A program made the translations under genes and the position numbers. Below the pieces are notes generated by a model that saw nothing but the letters and a program-made list of their open reading frames with translations, was not told the DNA's origin and ran no database searches. This document shows positions 1 to 7,580 of a stretch of DNA of 15,324 bases, piece by piece (positions within the stretch are counted from its first letter, which is position 1; each line of letters opens with the position of its first letter). The DNA is from Pseudomonadota bacterium (lineage in GTDB: Bacteria; Desulfobacterota; GWC2-55-46; JADFVP01), in assembly GCA_015222595.1 (NCBI GenBank), contig JADFVP010000024.1, positions 1 through 15,324 on the forward strand. Reading direction: 5' to 3'.

Positions 1-1
1 G

Positions 2-196
2 CTGAAGGCCCGCTTCGGGGTGCTCGCAACCGAGCTAGGAGCGAACGAAGCGAAGATAGTCGAGGAGCTTAATGCCGCACAGGGTAGCGCAGTCGATATC
101 GGCGGCTACTTCAAGCCCGACTTCGACAAAGCAACAAAGGCTATGCGCCCGAGCGCTACCTTCAATGCCGCGCTCGATACCGTAGTACAGGGCTAG
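2..196 (+). CDS. icd: Isocitrate dehydrogenase, monomeric NADP-dependent type, C-terminal end (partial)
   Basis: Only the last 64 codons are inside the window; the gene enters from the left edge in the frame starting at base 2 and ends with TAG at 194-196. The visible peptide runs from a helical stretch ([17 protein letters not shown]) through [10 protein letters not shown] to [11 protein letters not shown] near the end. The combination GGYF/Y...[12 protein letters not shown] is what I recognise as the C-terminus of the ~740-residue monomeric NADP-isocitrate dehydrogenase family, not the shorter homodimeric family. The enzyme interconverts isocitrate and 2-oxoglutarate plus CO2 in the cytoplasm. 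In rTCA bacteria such as Chlorobium a monomeric form works in the carboxylating direction. The ATP-citrate lyase genes start 112 nt downstream on the same strand, which supports that role here. Family assignment rests on a short tail, so it is good but not certain; catalytic residues are outside the window. Confidence 0.82.
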   Translation: MKARFGVLATELGANEAKIVEELNAAQGSAVDIGGYFKPDFDKATKAMRPSATFNAALDTVVQG

Positions 197-296
197 GCTT
201 TAGACCCCTGTCAGCAGATGTGCACTCCCCGGAGTTACTTTGCCGGGCGGGAACAATAAAATAGATCTTACGGATTAGACAAACACACGACTTAAT

Positions 297-303
297 GGAG
301 GAG
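297..303 (+). promoter_or_regulatory. Ribosome binding site of aclB
   Basis: GGAGGAG lies 5 nt before the ATG at 309. It is a near-perfect Shine-Dalgarno sequence and fixes the start of aclB. Confidence 0.85.
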
Positions 304-308
304 AACAG

Positions 309-1574
309 ATGCAGCTTACCGGTCTTTTGTGGGGAGGCAAACTACTCAGCAAGGTTGAGTACCCTTCAGCCACGGTGCTCGGCCCAGAGGCGAGCCCGGA
401 CGAGATTAAGGATCTTATTGCAAAGTGCGGCTCGGTCTTCATAAAGCCTATCTTCAAGGGCGGAGTCGGCAAAAAGGGCAAGAGCGGCCTCATCGGCAGG
501 GCGTCTGATATTGGAACCGCCCTGGCTGAGAAAGAGAGGCTCTACTTCTGCGAGCACGTTCATGGAACCACGGAGGCCAAGGCCGACGGCGTGACCTTCG
601 AGGGCTCGGTAGCCGCAGAGCACGAGGTCTACTTCTCGATCTCCGACTCCACGCAGTTCCGCGCTCCAACCATGACAATTACCCACCACGGTGGTGTTGA
701 CATCGAAGAGCTTCCGGAAGACAAGATAGTCGAGGTTCCTTTCGACCCTCTTACCGGACTGAAAAGCTTCCACATCTCCAACGCGCTCACCAAGCTCGGC
801 GCTCCGAAGGAAATCATCAGCCCGCTGGTGCAGAACCTTCCGAAACTCTGGACGCTCTACAACAACTACGGAATGAGCACCCTTGAGCTTAACCCGATTC
901 GCATGTCCCCGAACAAGAAGGGCAGGCTAGTGCCCGTTGCATGCGACTTCAAGTGCGGCTTCGACATAGACAACCCTGCATGGAAGCGGCTCGATCTTCC
1001 ATCGCACCTCTTCGCTTCCGACTACTCGGAGTTCGAGCAGGAGATAAACCAGCTTCGCACCTATCAGGGGCAAAGTGACGTTTTTGTTATGAATGAGAAG
1101 GGTACGATTACCGCACCGACCTTCGGCGGCGGAGCCAATGCGCTCGTTACAGAGCTACTTGGCGACAGAGCCACCATAAGCTCCGACTTCGGTGGAAACC
1201 CGCCGTACGAGAAGATGTTCCAGATCTCGCAGATCGTTTTCAAGTACTGGCTCGCACAGTCGAACGTGCTCTTTATTATCGGCGGCAAGGCGAATAACAC
1301 CGATATTTACGAGACCTTCCGCGCTATGGGTGACGCGTTAAAAGAGTACGTACAGACCTACGGGCCGACCCCGCTCTACGTTGTCATCGGCAGAGGCGGG
1401 CCGAACCTTATTCGCGGCATGGGCTACATGCGCGATATTTTAGAGAACCTGAAGCTTCCGTACAAGATATTCGGCCACGACTCTGCAATGAGCGAAGTCG
1501 TAAACTACGCAATGGCAGCCGATATCTGGATGGGTAACGAAGGGCGCGAAGCTCTGGCTAAAAAGCTCGCCTAA
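309..1574 (+). CDS. aclB: ATP-citrate lyase small (beta) subunit: ATP-grasp and citrate-binding domains
   Basis: 421 residues, close to the ~400 of Chlorobium AclB and to the N-terminal ~425 residues of animal ATP-citrate lyase. Residues ~1-240 form a SucC-like ATP-grasp domain: LELNPIR at 192-198 and D213 in DFKCGFD match the Mg/ATP-binding ELNP and D positions of succinyl-CoA synthetase beta. Residues ~250-421 are the citrate-binding/CoA-ligase-like part, with TFGGGAN (271-277), SSDFGGNP (291-298), FIIGGKANNTD (322-332) and IGRGGPN (360-366), which parallel the DLGG, IIGG.AN.T and RRGGPN segments of animal ACLY. Together with AclA it makes the cytoplasmic enzyme that converts citrate, CoA and ATP to acetyl-CoA, oxaloacetate, ADP and phosphate, a key step of the rTCA cycle. 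GGAGGAG 5 nt upstream sets the start. aclA follows after 114 nt on the same strand. A stand-alone citryl-CoA synthetase subunit is the alternative, made less likely by the fused lyase in the next gene. Confidence 0.93.
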   Translation: MQLTGLLWGGKLLSKVEYPSATVLGPEASPDEIKDLIAKCGSVFIKPIFKGGVGKKGKSGLIGRASDIGTALAEKERLYFCEHVHGTTEAKADGVTFEGSVAAEHEVYFSISDSTQFRAPTMTITHHGGVDIEELPEDKIVEVPFDPLTGLKSFHISNALTKLGAPKEIISPLVQNLPKLWTLYNNYGMSTLELNPIRMSPNKKGRLVPVACDFKCGFDIDNPAWKRLDLPSHLFASDYSEFEQEINQLRTYQGQSDVFVMNEKGTITAPTFGGGANALVTELLGDRATISSDFGGNPPYEKMFQISQIVFKYWLAQSNVLFIIGGKANNTDIYETFRAMGDALKEYVQTYGPTPLYVVIGRGGPNLIRGMGYMRDILENLKLPYKIFGHDSAMSEVVNYAMAADIWMGNEGREALAKKLA

Positions 1575-1590
1575 GGGCCTCGTATAGCAT

Positions 1591-1612
1591 CAGCTTCGGT
1601 AACTTAAAGCTG
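1591..1612 (+). other. Small hairpin between aclB and aclA
   Basis: CAGCTT (1591-1596) and AAGCTG (1607-1612) form a perfect 6-bp stem with a 10-nt loop in the 114-nt spacer between the two ATP-citrate lyase genes. There is no T-tract after it, so it is not an intrinsic terminator. It could be a processing or mRNA-stability element that tunes subunit ratio, or chance. Confidence 0.3.
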
Positions 1613-1688
1613 TCACTTACGGCTCAAACGGGCAAGAGACAATAATACGAACTGAAATCGTACAAACTATATAAAGAGGCGTTCAGTT

Positions 1689-4400
1689 ATGCATAAAGAC
1701 GGTGTAAAGGGATTTCCATACTACCTGGGAGTCAACTCGCTAAGCGAGCTAGCTACAAAGGACGATCGCGTCTGTGTTCTCAATATTACCGGAAACGAGT
1801 CCAGAACGGTAACACCTGTAAGCCACGTCTACTCCGGCGGTAACATAGTATTCGGCACCAGCCCCGGACGCAGCGGCCAGTCGGTTGAAACGGCAGACGG
1901 CGCTATTCCCGTCTACAACTCGATCAAAGAGGCCATGGACGACGGCCACAAGTTCAACACTGCAGTTATCTATCTGCCTCCGGCAGGAGTCAGAGACGGA
2001 GTTGCCGAGGCGGTTCGCCACAACCCGGAACTGAGTAAAGTCGTTATCCTTACAGAGAAGGTCTCTGCAAGCGACGCGCGCTCCATACGCGCTATCTGTC
2101 AGGCCAACGGCGTAGACGTCTTCGGCGCCAACTGCCTTGGGCTCGCAGATGCCTGGAACCATGTCCGCATAGGCGGCGCGCTCGGCGGGTCGAAGCCCGA
2201 AGAGTCGCTTGTAAAGGGCACGGTTGCACTATTCTCCAACTCCGGTAACTTCACCACAACCATAGCTGTCTACCTTCTTACGCACGGCTGGGGAACCACA
2301 ACTTCGATTTCGAGCGGTAAGGATGTCTACATCCATTACGCTCCCAAGGAGTTCTTCCACGCTCTCGACAACGACGACAGAAGCAAGTGCGCCGTTATCT
2401 ACACCGAGCCGGGCGGGTACTACGAGCACGACCTAAAGATAAACAAACCTACGGTGGCCTGTGTTGTCGGTCGCTGGAAGGCGCGTCTGTCGAAGGCCTG
2501 CGGCCACGCCGGAAGCCTCGCTGGCTCTGGTGACGACGCTGCTGCTAAAGAGAAGTGGTACATGGATAACTTCGGCGTAGACGCTATCTACACGCCTGAG
2601 AACCCGGTTGTCTCCAAGAGGGGCGCAGTGGTCATAAACATTGCGCACATTCCTGAGGCGATGACCGCTGTTATGAAGCTGAACGGTATTGAGCCGGACT
2701 TTGAGCCAAAGGGCAACCTTTCGCTGAAAGCTTGGTTTGGCAACGACGCAGGGCTTACTCTTCCGGATTCCCTGAAGCAACCGACCGTAACGGCTGTTAC
2801 TCCGTACAACGAGCAGATAGATATAATCAACTCGCAGACCGGGGCACACTTTCCGCGCGAGACCATGAAGGATACTTCAGGCGTCTCGATGATGGATCCA
2901 AAGACACAAGTTTCGCGTATCCATAACACCTCTATACTTGATTCATCGAAGAAGTCGCTCGAAGAGAACCTCGTCTTTGCAGTTACTCGCGAGTACCCGG
3001 ACGAGTACGGGCGCGATCTTGCCAACATAATCTTCACCGCCGGACTTAACCACCACGGCACAGGGGAGCTTGCCGCCTCTCATGCGGCAAGAGAGGCCGG
3101 AAGCTCACCAAACTCCGTGCTCTCGGCAGCCGTTGCTATTATCGGCCCCAAGCTCGTTGCCCCGGCAACAGAGACCTCTAAGCTCTTGCTCGGCCTTTTC
3201 GAGCATACGGGCATGGCCTCTGCTACTGAAGGCTTCGACTATGCAGAACTACTTAAGGGCGCAGACCCTGCGGCGCTCGGCAAGCTCAAGGCGACCTCTG
3301 GAGACGACATAGCGGTAACGATCTTGAAGAAGATCGACTCGCTCTACCATAAGTCGGTCTTTATCGAGTTCGTTAAAGAGGCCTCGGGCGGCACGCCTTC
3401 CACAGGCGCTCTTCTCGGCGCGGTCTGGATGACGCTCGGCTGGGCCCCGCTCGTAAACAGGGTTATCTCCAAGACGACCATAACCACGCTTCCGTGGCAC
3501 TCGCTCATCTTCTCCACCATGGTCGGTTGCTCGGTAAGCGCGGAGAAGCACACCAACGACTCTTTCTGCGGTGTTGCCACCGAAGAGCTTATTAACGAGT
3601 GGTCTTTTACCGAGGCCGCTTTCCTGGCACTTATAGGCAGAAAGCCGGACGAAAAGGAACTGTTCGAGTTTTCGATGTTGTTGGGCCTCATCATCACCAA
3701 CGGACCGGGTACTATCTCGGCGCAGGGATCCAAGGGCGCGGTTAGCGCAGACGGTCCCGAAGATCCGGGCCGTGTGCAGATAAACAAGGCCGCAATCGGA
3801 TTCATGACCCACACCGGTTTTGCTCACGGCGGAAACGGCTACGAGGCCATCGCCTTCCTCATCGAGCAGTTCAAGGCCGCTGGACTTAAAGACCCGGCAG
3901 ACCCGAACCACGGAATAGACCTTAAGCGAATCGCCGACAAGTGCGCTGTCGAGTACCTTAACTACAAGACAGAGCAGAAATCGCTCGGCAATATAGAGTA
4001 CAAGAAGATTCCATGCGTCAACCACCCTATCTTCAAGGGCAAGGACGTTAACTACGACCCGCGTGAGCGGTTCGTGACGGAGCTCTTCGGCGAGAAGAAG
4101 ATCTATAACGTCTTCCTCGATTTTTACGGAAAGCTCGTGCAGGCGCTCTTCGACAACAAGGTTAGCAAGAACGTCTACTGCGTTAACGTAGATGCGGTTA
4201 TCGCCGTAATCCTTCTCAAAGTCGTTTGGGAGTCCTTTGCCAAAGGCGAGATGGGAGACGAAGAGGTCGAGGCCGCAGGCTTCACGACCTTCCTCTTCGG
4301 CAGGATGATAGGCTGTGCCGCAGAGATAGACGACCACATAAACAGGGGCCGCAACATGGACACCAGAACAGCAGCCTCCAAGTGCAAGTTCGTCGGCTAA
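1689..4400 (+). CDS. aclA: ATP-citrate lyase large (alpha) subunit: CoA-ligase domain plus tandem citrate-synthase-like modules
   Basis: 903 residues; typical AclA is ~610. Residues ~25-160 look like a CoA-binding Rossmann domain. Residues ~170-340 are a SucD-like ligase domain, with NSGN (184-187) in the place of the SRSG loop, EPGG (240-243), and CGHAGS (271-276) where H273 is the expected phospho-histidine. Residues ~405-510 look like a citrate-synthase-fold segment with NHHGTG (454-459). Residues ~605-903 look like a second, fuller citrate-synthase/citryl-CoA lyase module: NGPG (671-674), AHGGNGYEA (712-720), NHP...DPR (778-792) and NVD (833-835), matching the GPxHGGANEA, GHRVYKxxDPR and NVD catalytic blocks. 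The protein would carry phosphate to citrate, form citryl-CoA and cleave it to acetyl-CoA and oxaloacetate together with AclB. AGAGG (1675-1679) lies 9 nt before the ATG. A strong terminator follows 66 nt after the stop. Function is confident; the tandem-module reading is my own alignment by eye. Confidence 0.9.
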   Translation: MHKDGVKGFPYYLGVNSLSELATKDDRVCVLNITGNESRTVTPVSHVYSGGNIVFGTSPGRSGQSVETADGAIPVYNSIKEAMDDGHKFNTAVIYLPPAGVRDGVAEAVRHNPELSKVVILTEKVSASDARSIRAICQANGVDVFGANCLGLADAWNHVRIGGALGGSKPEESLVKGTVALFSNSGNFTTTIAVYLLTHGWGTTTSISSGKDVYIHYAPKEFFHALDNDDRSKCAVIYTEPGGYYEHDLKINKPTVACVVGRWKARLSKACGHAGSLAGSGDDAAAKEKWYMDNFGVDAIYTPENPVVSKRGAVVINIAHIPEAMTAVMKLNGIEPDFEPKGNLSLKAWFGNDAGLTLPDSLKQPTVTAVTPYNEQIDIINSQTGAHFPRETMKDTSGVSMMDPKTQVSRIHNTSILDSSKKSLEENLVFAVTREYPDEYGRDLANIIFTAGLNHHGTGELAASHAAREAGSSPNSVLSAAVAIIGPKLVAPATETSKLLLGLFEHTGMASATEGFDYAELLKGADPAALGKLKATSGDDIAVTILKKIDSLYHKSVFIEFVKEASGGTPSTGALLGAVWMTLGWAPLVNRVISKTTITTLPWHSLIFSTMVGCSVSAEKHTNDSFCGVATEELINEWSFTEAAFLALIGRKPDEKELFEFSMLLGLIITNGPGTISAQGSKGAVSADGPEDPGRVQINKAAIGFMTHTGFAHGGNGYEAIAFLIEQFKAAGLKDPADPNHGIDLKRIADKCAVEYLNYKTEQKSLGNIEYKKIPCVNHPIFKGKDVNYDPRERFVTELFGEKKIYNVFLDFYGKLVQALFDNKVSKNVYCVNVDAVIAVILLKVVWESFAKGEMGDEEVEAAGFTTFLFGRMIGCAAEIDDHINRGRNMDTRTAASKCKFVG

Positions 4401-4466
4401 CGGGCTCTGTTTTAGCCCATGCAGTAGCTGAGGACGTAAAAGAGTAGAATAGAAAGTTATATAGAG

Positions 4467-4501
4467 ACGGTTCGGGCCTAATGGCCCGGACCGTTTTTTT
4501 T
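4467..4501 (+). terminator. Intrinsic terminator closing the ATP-citrate lyase block
   Basis: A 12-bp stem (4467-4478 pairing with 4483-4494, one G.U pair) has a TAAT loop and runs straight into eight T residues (4494-4501). It lies 66 nt after the aclA stop and should separate transcription of the carbon-metabolism genes from the pilus genes. A second small stem (GGGCT 4402-4406 / AGCCC 4414-4418) sits just after the stop codon. Confidence 0.95.
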
Positions 4502-4526
4502 GCCTATACAACTGTAATTAATTAGG

Positions 4527-4566
4527 TATAATTAGATTACAGGGAGACGTTTGCTCCGTTTATAAT
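4527..4566 (+). promoter_or_regulatory. Possible promoter region of the pilus assembly genes
   Basis: The AT-rich spacer after the terminator holds two exact TATAAT hexamers, at 4527-4532 and 4561-4566. The second is the better placed, 46 nt before the ATG at 4612. Neither has a good TTGACA-like box at 16-18 bp upstream, so the call rests on the -10 sequence and on the need for a promoter between the terminator and the next gene. Confidence 0.4.
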
Positions 4567-4611
4567 ATAACCATTCAATAAATAACGTAAAAGAGCGATA
4601 TAGTACTTACT

Positions 4612-6318
4612 ATGGTTATTACCAAGAACAAACAGCATCTAGGGGACATTCTCGTCGAGAGCGGGATAATGAGCAATGTGCAGCTGGAGGAGGCTCTCAG
4701 GGTCGGCAAACGGACCAAAGAGCGCATCGGCAAGGTGATTGTGAACCTCGGTTACGCCACCGAGGAGGATATTGCCAACGGGCTCGGCATACAGTTCGGC
4801 ATACCCTCCATCATGCTGAGCACGATGATCATCGACCCCGACGTGATGAAGCTCATTCCTGAAACTACTGCCAGGAAGTACAACCTGGTGCCGATCTCTT
4901 TAGAGGACGGAGTTTTGAAGATCGCGATGCTCGATCCGATCGACGTCGTTGCAATCGATGAAATTAAGAAGATAACCGGCTACCACATAGAGCCGCTCGT
5001 AAGCACAGAGACAGAGATTGCCAAGTCGATAAGCCAGGACTACGGCATGGAGGGCAGCTTTGAGGAGATGGTCTCCAAGGCCGCCGAAAATGCCGACGTG
5101 GAGCTTGCTCCGGGCGAGGAGACTGCGGACAAACTCGAAAAGATCGCCGGTGAGACCTCTGTCGTACAGCTTGTGAACATGATGGTCTCGCGCGCCGCTA
5201 TGGACGGAGTTTCCGACATCCATATAGAGCCGGATGAAGACACTCTAAGGGTTCGCTTCCGTGTGGACGGTATGCTCATAGAGTCGGCGAACCTCCAGAT
5301 GAAGATGCATCCTGCGGTCATTTCGCGCTTGAAAGTTCTGGCTGACCTAGATATTGCAGAGAAGCGGCTTCCTCAAGATGGCCGTTTCGTCGTCAAGGTC
5401 GCTTCTCGCGACATCGACGTCAGGCTCTCCACTCTGCCGACTATCTTCGGCGAGAAGGTCGTCATGCGGCTTCTCGACAAGGGCAAGATGATACTCGACA
5501 TCGACCGGCTTACTCCGGTGCCCGAAACACTGGCGGCTCTCAAGAAGGTGGTGAAGAGGCCGCACGGAATGATACTCGTTACAGGCCCAACCGGTTCGGG
5601 TAAGACGACAACCGCTTACACGCTGCTGAGCCTGCTGAACACAATGGACAAGAACCTCGTAACGGTCGAAGACCCTGTCGAGTACCACATAAAGCGCGTC
5701 AATCAGGTGCACGTGAACCCGAAGGTCGGCATAACATTCGCCTCGGCTCTGCGCCACATACTGCGCCAGGACCCGGACGTCGTGCTAATAGGTGAAATAC
5801 GCGACAAGGAGACCGCCGAGATAGCCATACACGCTGCTCTTACGGGCCACATCGTCATCTCTACCATACACACCAACGACGCAATCGGTACGGTGTCGCG
5901 GCTTCTCAATATGGGCATAGAGCCGTATCTGGTTTCGTCGTCGTTAAGTTGCATCGTCGGCCAGAGGCTGGTTAAGAAGCTCTGCGAGAGCTGCAAAGAG
6001 GAGTACGAACCAGACCCGCAACTCTTAATGGAACTTGGCGTCCGTTTTACCGAGGGCAAGGTTCCGAAGTTCTTCAAAGAGGTCGGCTGCAAGACATGTA
6101 AGGGCACGGGCTTCAAGGGAAGAATAGGTATCTACGAGGTGCTTCTGCCAGACGACAAGGTTCGCGCCTCGGTGGTCGCACTGCATGACTCCGCAGTGCT
6201 GACCGACATAGCAAAGAAGCAGGGCTTTAAGCCGATGAGGATTCAGGGCGTAAAGACCGCAATGGCCGGAGAGACAACGCTTGAAGAGGTGCTGAACGCC
6301 ACTCAGGTCTTCGAGTAA
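4612..6318 (+). CDS. GspE/PilB/MshE-family pilus or type II secretion assembly ATPase
   Basis: 568 residues, normal for the family. An N-terminal MshEN/T2SSE_N-type domain (about 8-150) opens with LGDILVESGIM (10-20) and a second copy of the motif, RIGKVIVNLG (38-47). The ATPase core has Walker A GPTGSGKT (325-332), Asp box TVEDPVEY (351-358), Walker B/RDKET region DPDVVLIGEIRDKET (387-401, catalytic E395) and His box TGHIVISTIHTND (411-423). A zinc-type tetracysteine site follows: C458/C461 and C493/C496. The cytoplasmic hexamer powers assembly of pilins or pseudopilins through the platform protein encoded 41 nt downstream. The zinc motif and N-domain indicate an extension ATPase, not a PilT-type retraction ATPase. 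An MSHA-type identity is favoured by the MshA-like pilin nearby, but GspE or PilB cannot be excluded. No strong Shine-Dalgarno precedes the ATG; the only purine-rich run (AAAAGAG) is about 17 nt away. Confidence 0.93.
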   Translation: MVITKNKQHLGDILVESGIMSNVQLEEALRVGKRTKERIGKVIVNLGYATEEDIANGLGIQFGIPSIMLSTMIIDPDVMKLIPETTARKYNLVPISLEDGVLKIAMLDPIDVVAIDEIKKITGYHIEPLVSTETEIAKSISQDYGMEGSFEEMVSKAAENADVELAPGEETADKLEKIAGETSVVQLVNMMVSRAAMDGVSDIHIEPDEDTLRVRFRVDGMLIESANLQMKMHPAVISRLKVLADLDIAEKRLPQDGRFVVKVASRDIDVRLSTLPTIFGEKVVMRLLDKGKMILDIDRLTPVPETLAALKKVVKRPHGMILVTGPTGSGKTTTAYTLLSLLNTMDKNLVTVEDPVEYHIKRVNQVHVNPKVGITFASALRHILRQDPDVVLIGEIRDKETAEIAIHAALTGHIVISTIHTNDAIGTVSRLLNMGIEPYLVSSSLSCIVGQRLVKKLCESCKEEYEPDPQLLMELGVRFTEGKVPKFFKEVGCKTCKGTGFKGRIGIYEVLLPDDKVRASVVALHDSAVLTDIAKKQGFKPMRIQGVKTAMAGETTLEEVLNATQVFE

Positions 6319-6359
6319 CCGTTCGGGTATTGGACTTTATTTATATGGTGATGAATTAA

Positions 6360-7580
6360 ATGGTCGCATACCAGTATAAGGCGAGAGACTCAAACGGGGC
6401 GCTAGTTACCGGAACGCTCGAGGCCAACGACGTCCGCTCTCTGGAGAACTCGCTCGACCGGATGGGCCTCATTCCCATAAAGGTCTCGACCGCAAAGGCC
6501 GTTATCTCAAAGGGCAGGGGGCTCGGCGAGTTCTTCAACAAGAAGGTCACCAACACCGACATCGTGCTCTTTAGCCGTCAGCTCGCAACGCTCTTCGGCG
6601 CGGGGGTTCCTTTAACCAGAGCCCTCTTCACGCTAGAGAAGCAGATGTCGAACCCAAAGTTCGTGGCCGTAATCACGGCGCTACGCGAAGAGGTGGAGGA
6701 GGGCTCTACATTTGCCGCCGCAGTGGCAAAGCACTCCGACATCTTTCCTGAAATATACTCCAACATGATAGAGGCCGGCGAGGCAGGAGGCATGCTCGAC
6801 GAGGTGCTCGACCGTTTGGCCGCAATCTTCGAAAAGAGCGCCGAGAACGCCGCCAAGGTAAAGTCCGCCACGCTCTACCCTAAGATAGTCATAACCGCTA
6901 TAGTTCTTGCCGTAATAGTGCTCATGAACTTTGTGGTGCCGCGCTTCGCCAAGATGTACGCCTCATTCGACGTTGCGCTGCCGCTGCCAACCCGCATACT
7001 GATGGCACTCTCCAACGCCTTTGTCTCTTACTGGTACATAGGTGTCGTAATTGCCATAGTCGTCTATCTGGGCCTAAAGAGCTACCTTTCAACCGACAAT
7101 GGCAAGATGGTGCGCGATACCGTCGTGCTGAAGCTCCCGATCTTCGGCCCGCTCATACAGAAGTCAACCCTTTCGCGCTTCGCCCGCGTGCTCGGCTCGA
7201 TGTACCGGTCGGGCCTTCCGATACTCCAATCCCTCGACATTGTCTCGCGCGCCGTTGATAACGGCATGATAAAGAGCGAGATAAAGACGATAGAGGCCGA
7301 TGTGCGCGAGGGCAAGGACATCTCCGAACCGATGGCAAAGTGCGCCCACTTCGATACTATGGTAATTCAGATGGTGGCCGTAGGAGAAGAGACCGGTAAC
7401 CTCGACGAGATGCTCGACAAGGTGGCCGACTACTACGACAAAGAGGTGGATGCCACCATTCGGAACCTCACAACCATTTTAGAGCCCGTGCTCCTGGCCT
7501 TTATCTTCGGTATCGTTCTCTTTATGGCCCTCGCTATATTCCTGCCGATGTGGGACATACTGAGGGTCGTACAGCAATGA
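6360..7580 (+). CDS. GspF/PilC/MshG-family inner-membrane platform protein
   Basis: 406 residues, the usual length. Two T2SSF repeats are visible: residues ~67-190, ending in GEAGGMLDEVLDRLA (140-154), and ~270-393, ending in GEETGNLDEMLDKVADYYD (342-360). The paired GE.(A/T)G.LDE motifs are diagnostic for the family. Hydrophobic segments at about 173-195, 222-241 and 372-394 give the usual three membrane helices, and the N-terminus (YQYKARDSNG) is typical of the cytoplasmic first domain. The protein sits in the inner membrane, couples the ATPase encoded just upstream (41-nt gap) to pilin extraction, and is needed for pilus or pseudopilus assembly. GGTGAT 8 nt upstream serves as ribosome binding site. 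Its stop codon overlaps the likely start of the next gene (ATGA), so the two are probably translationally coupled. Confidence 0.94.
   Translation: MVAYQYKARDSNGALVTGTLEANDVRSLENSLDRMGLIPIKVSTAKAVISKGRGLGEFFNKKVTNTDIVLFSRQLATLFGAGVPLTRALFTLEKQMSNPKFVAVITALREEVEEGSTFAAAVAKHSDIFPEIYSNMIEAGEAGGMLDEVLDRLAAIFEKSAENAAKVKSATLYPKIVITAIVLAVIVLMNFVVPRFAKMYASFDVALPLPTRILMALSNAFVSYWYIGVVIAIVVYLGLKSYLSTDNGKMVRDTVVLKLPIFGPLIQKSTLSRFARVLGSMYRSGLPILQSLDIVSRAVDNGMIKSEIKTIEADVREGKDISEPMAKCAHFDTMVIQMVAVGEETGNLDEMLDKVADYYDKEVDATIRNLTTILEPVLLAFIFGIVLFMALAIFLPMWDILRVVQQ

Noticed and set aside
228..247. Hairpin CCCGG/CCGGG between the isocitrate dehydrogenase gene and aclB as a terminator
   Set aside because: Stem is only 5 bp with a 10-nt loop and no T-tract follows; too weak to call.
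257..262. TAAAAT as a -10 box for aclB
   Set aside because: Five of six match, but no -35-like hexamer at 16-18 bp upstream; not enough to annotate a promoter.
3249..4511. A 420-codon open frame on the minus strand opposite aclA
   Set aside because: It lies wholly antisense to a confidently assigned gene, has no recognisable domain, runs through the terminator hairpin, and long antisense frames are common opposite GC-rich third positions.
7550..7576. Upstream ATG at 7550 as start of the pseudopilin
   Set aside because: It sits 31 nt inside the platform-protein gene, while ATG 7577 forms an ATGA overlap and gives a normal-length prepilin leader.
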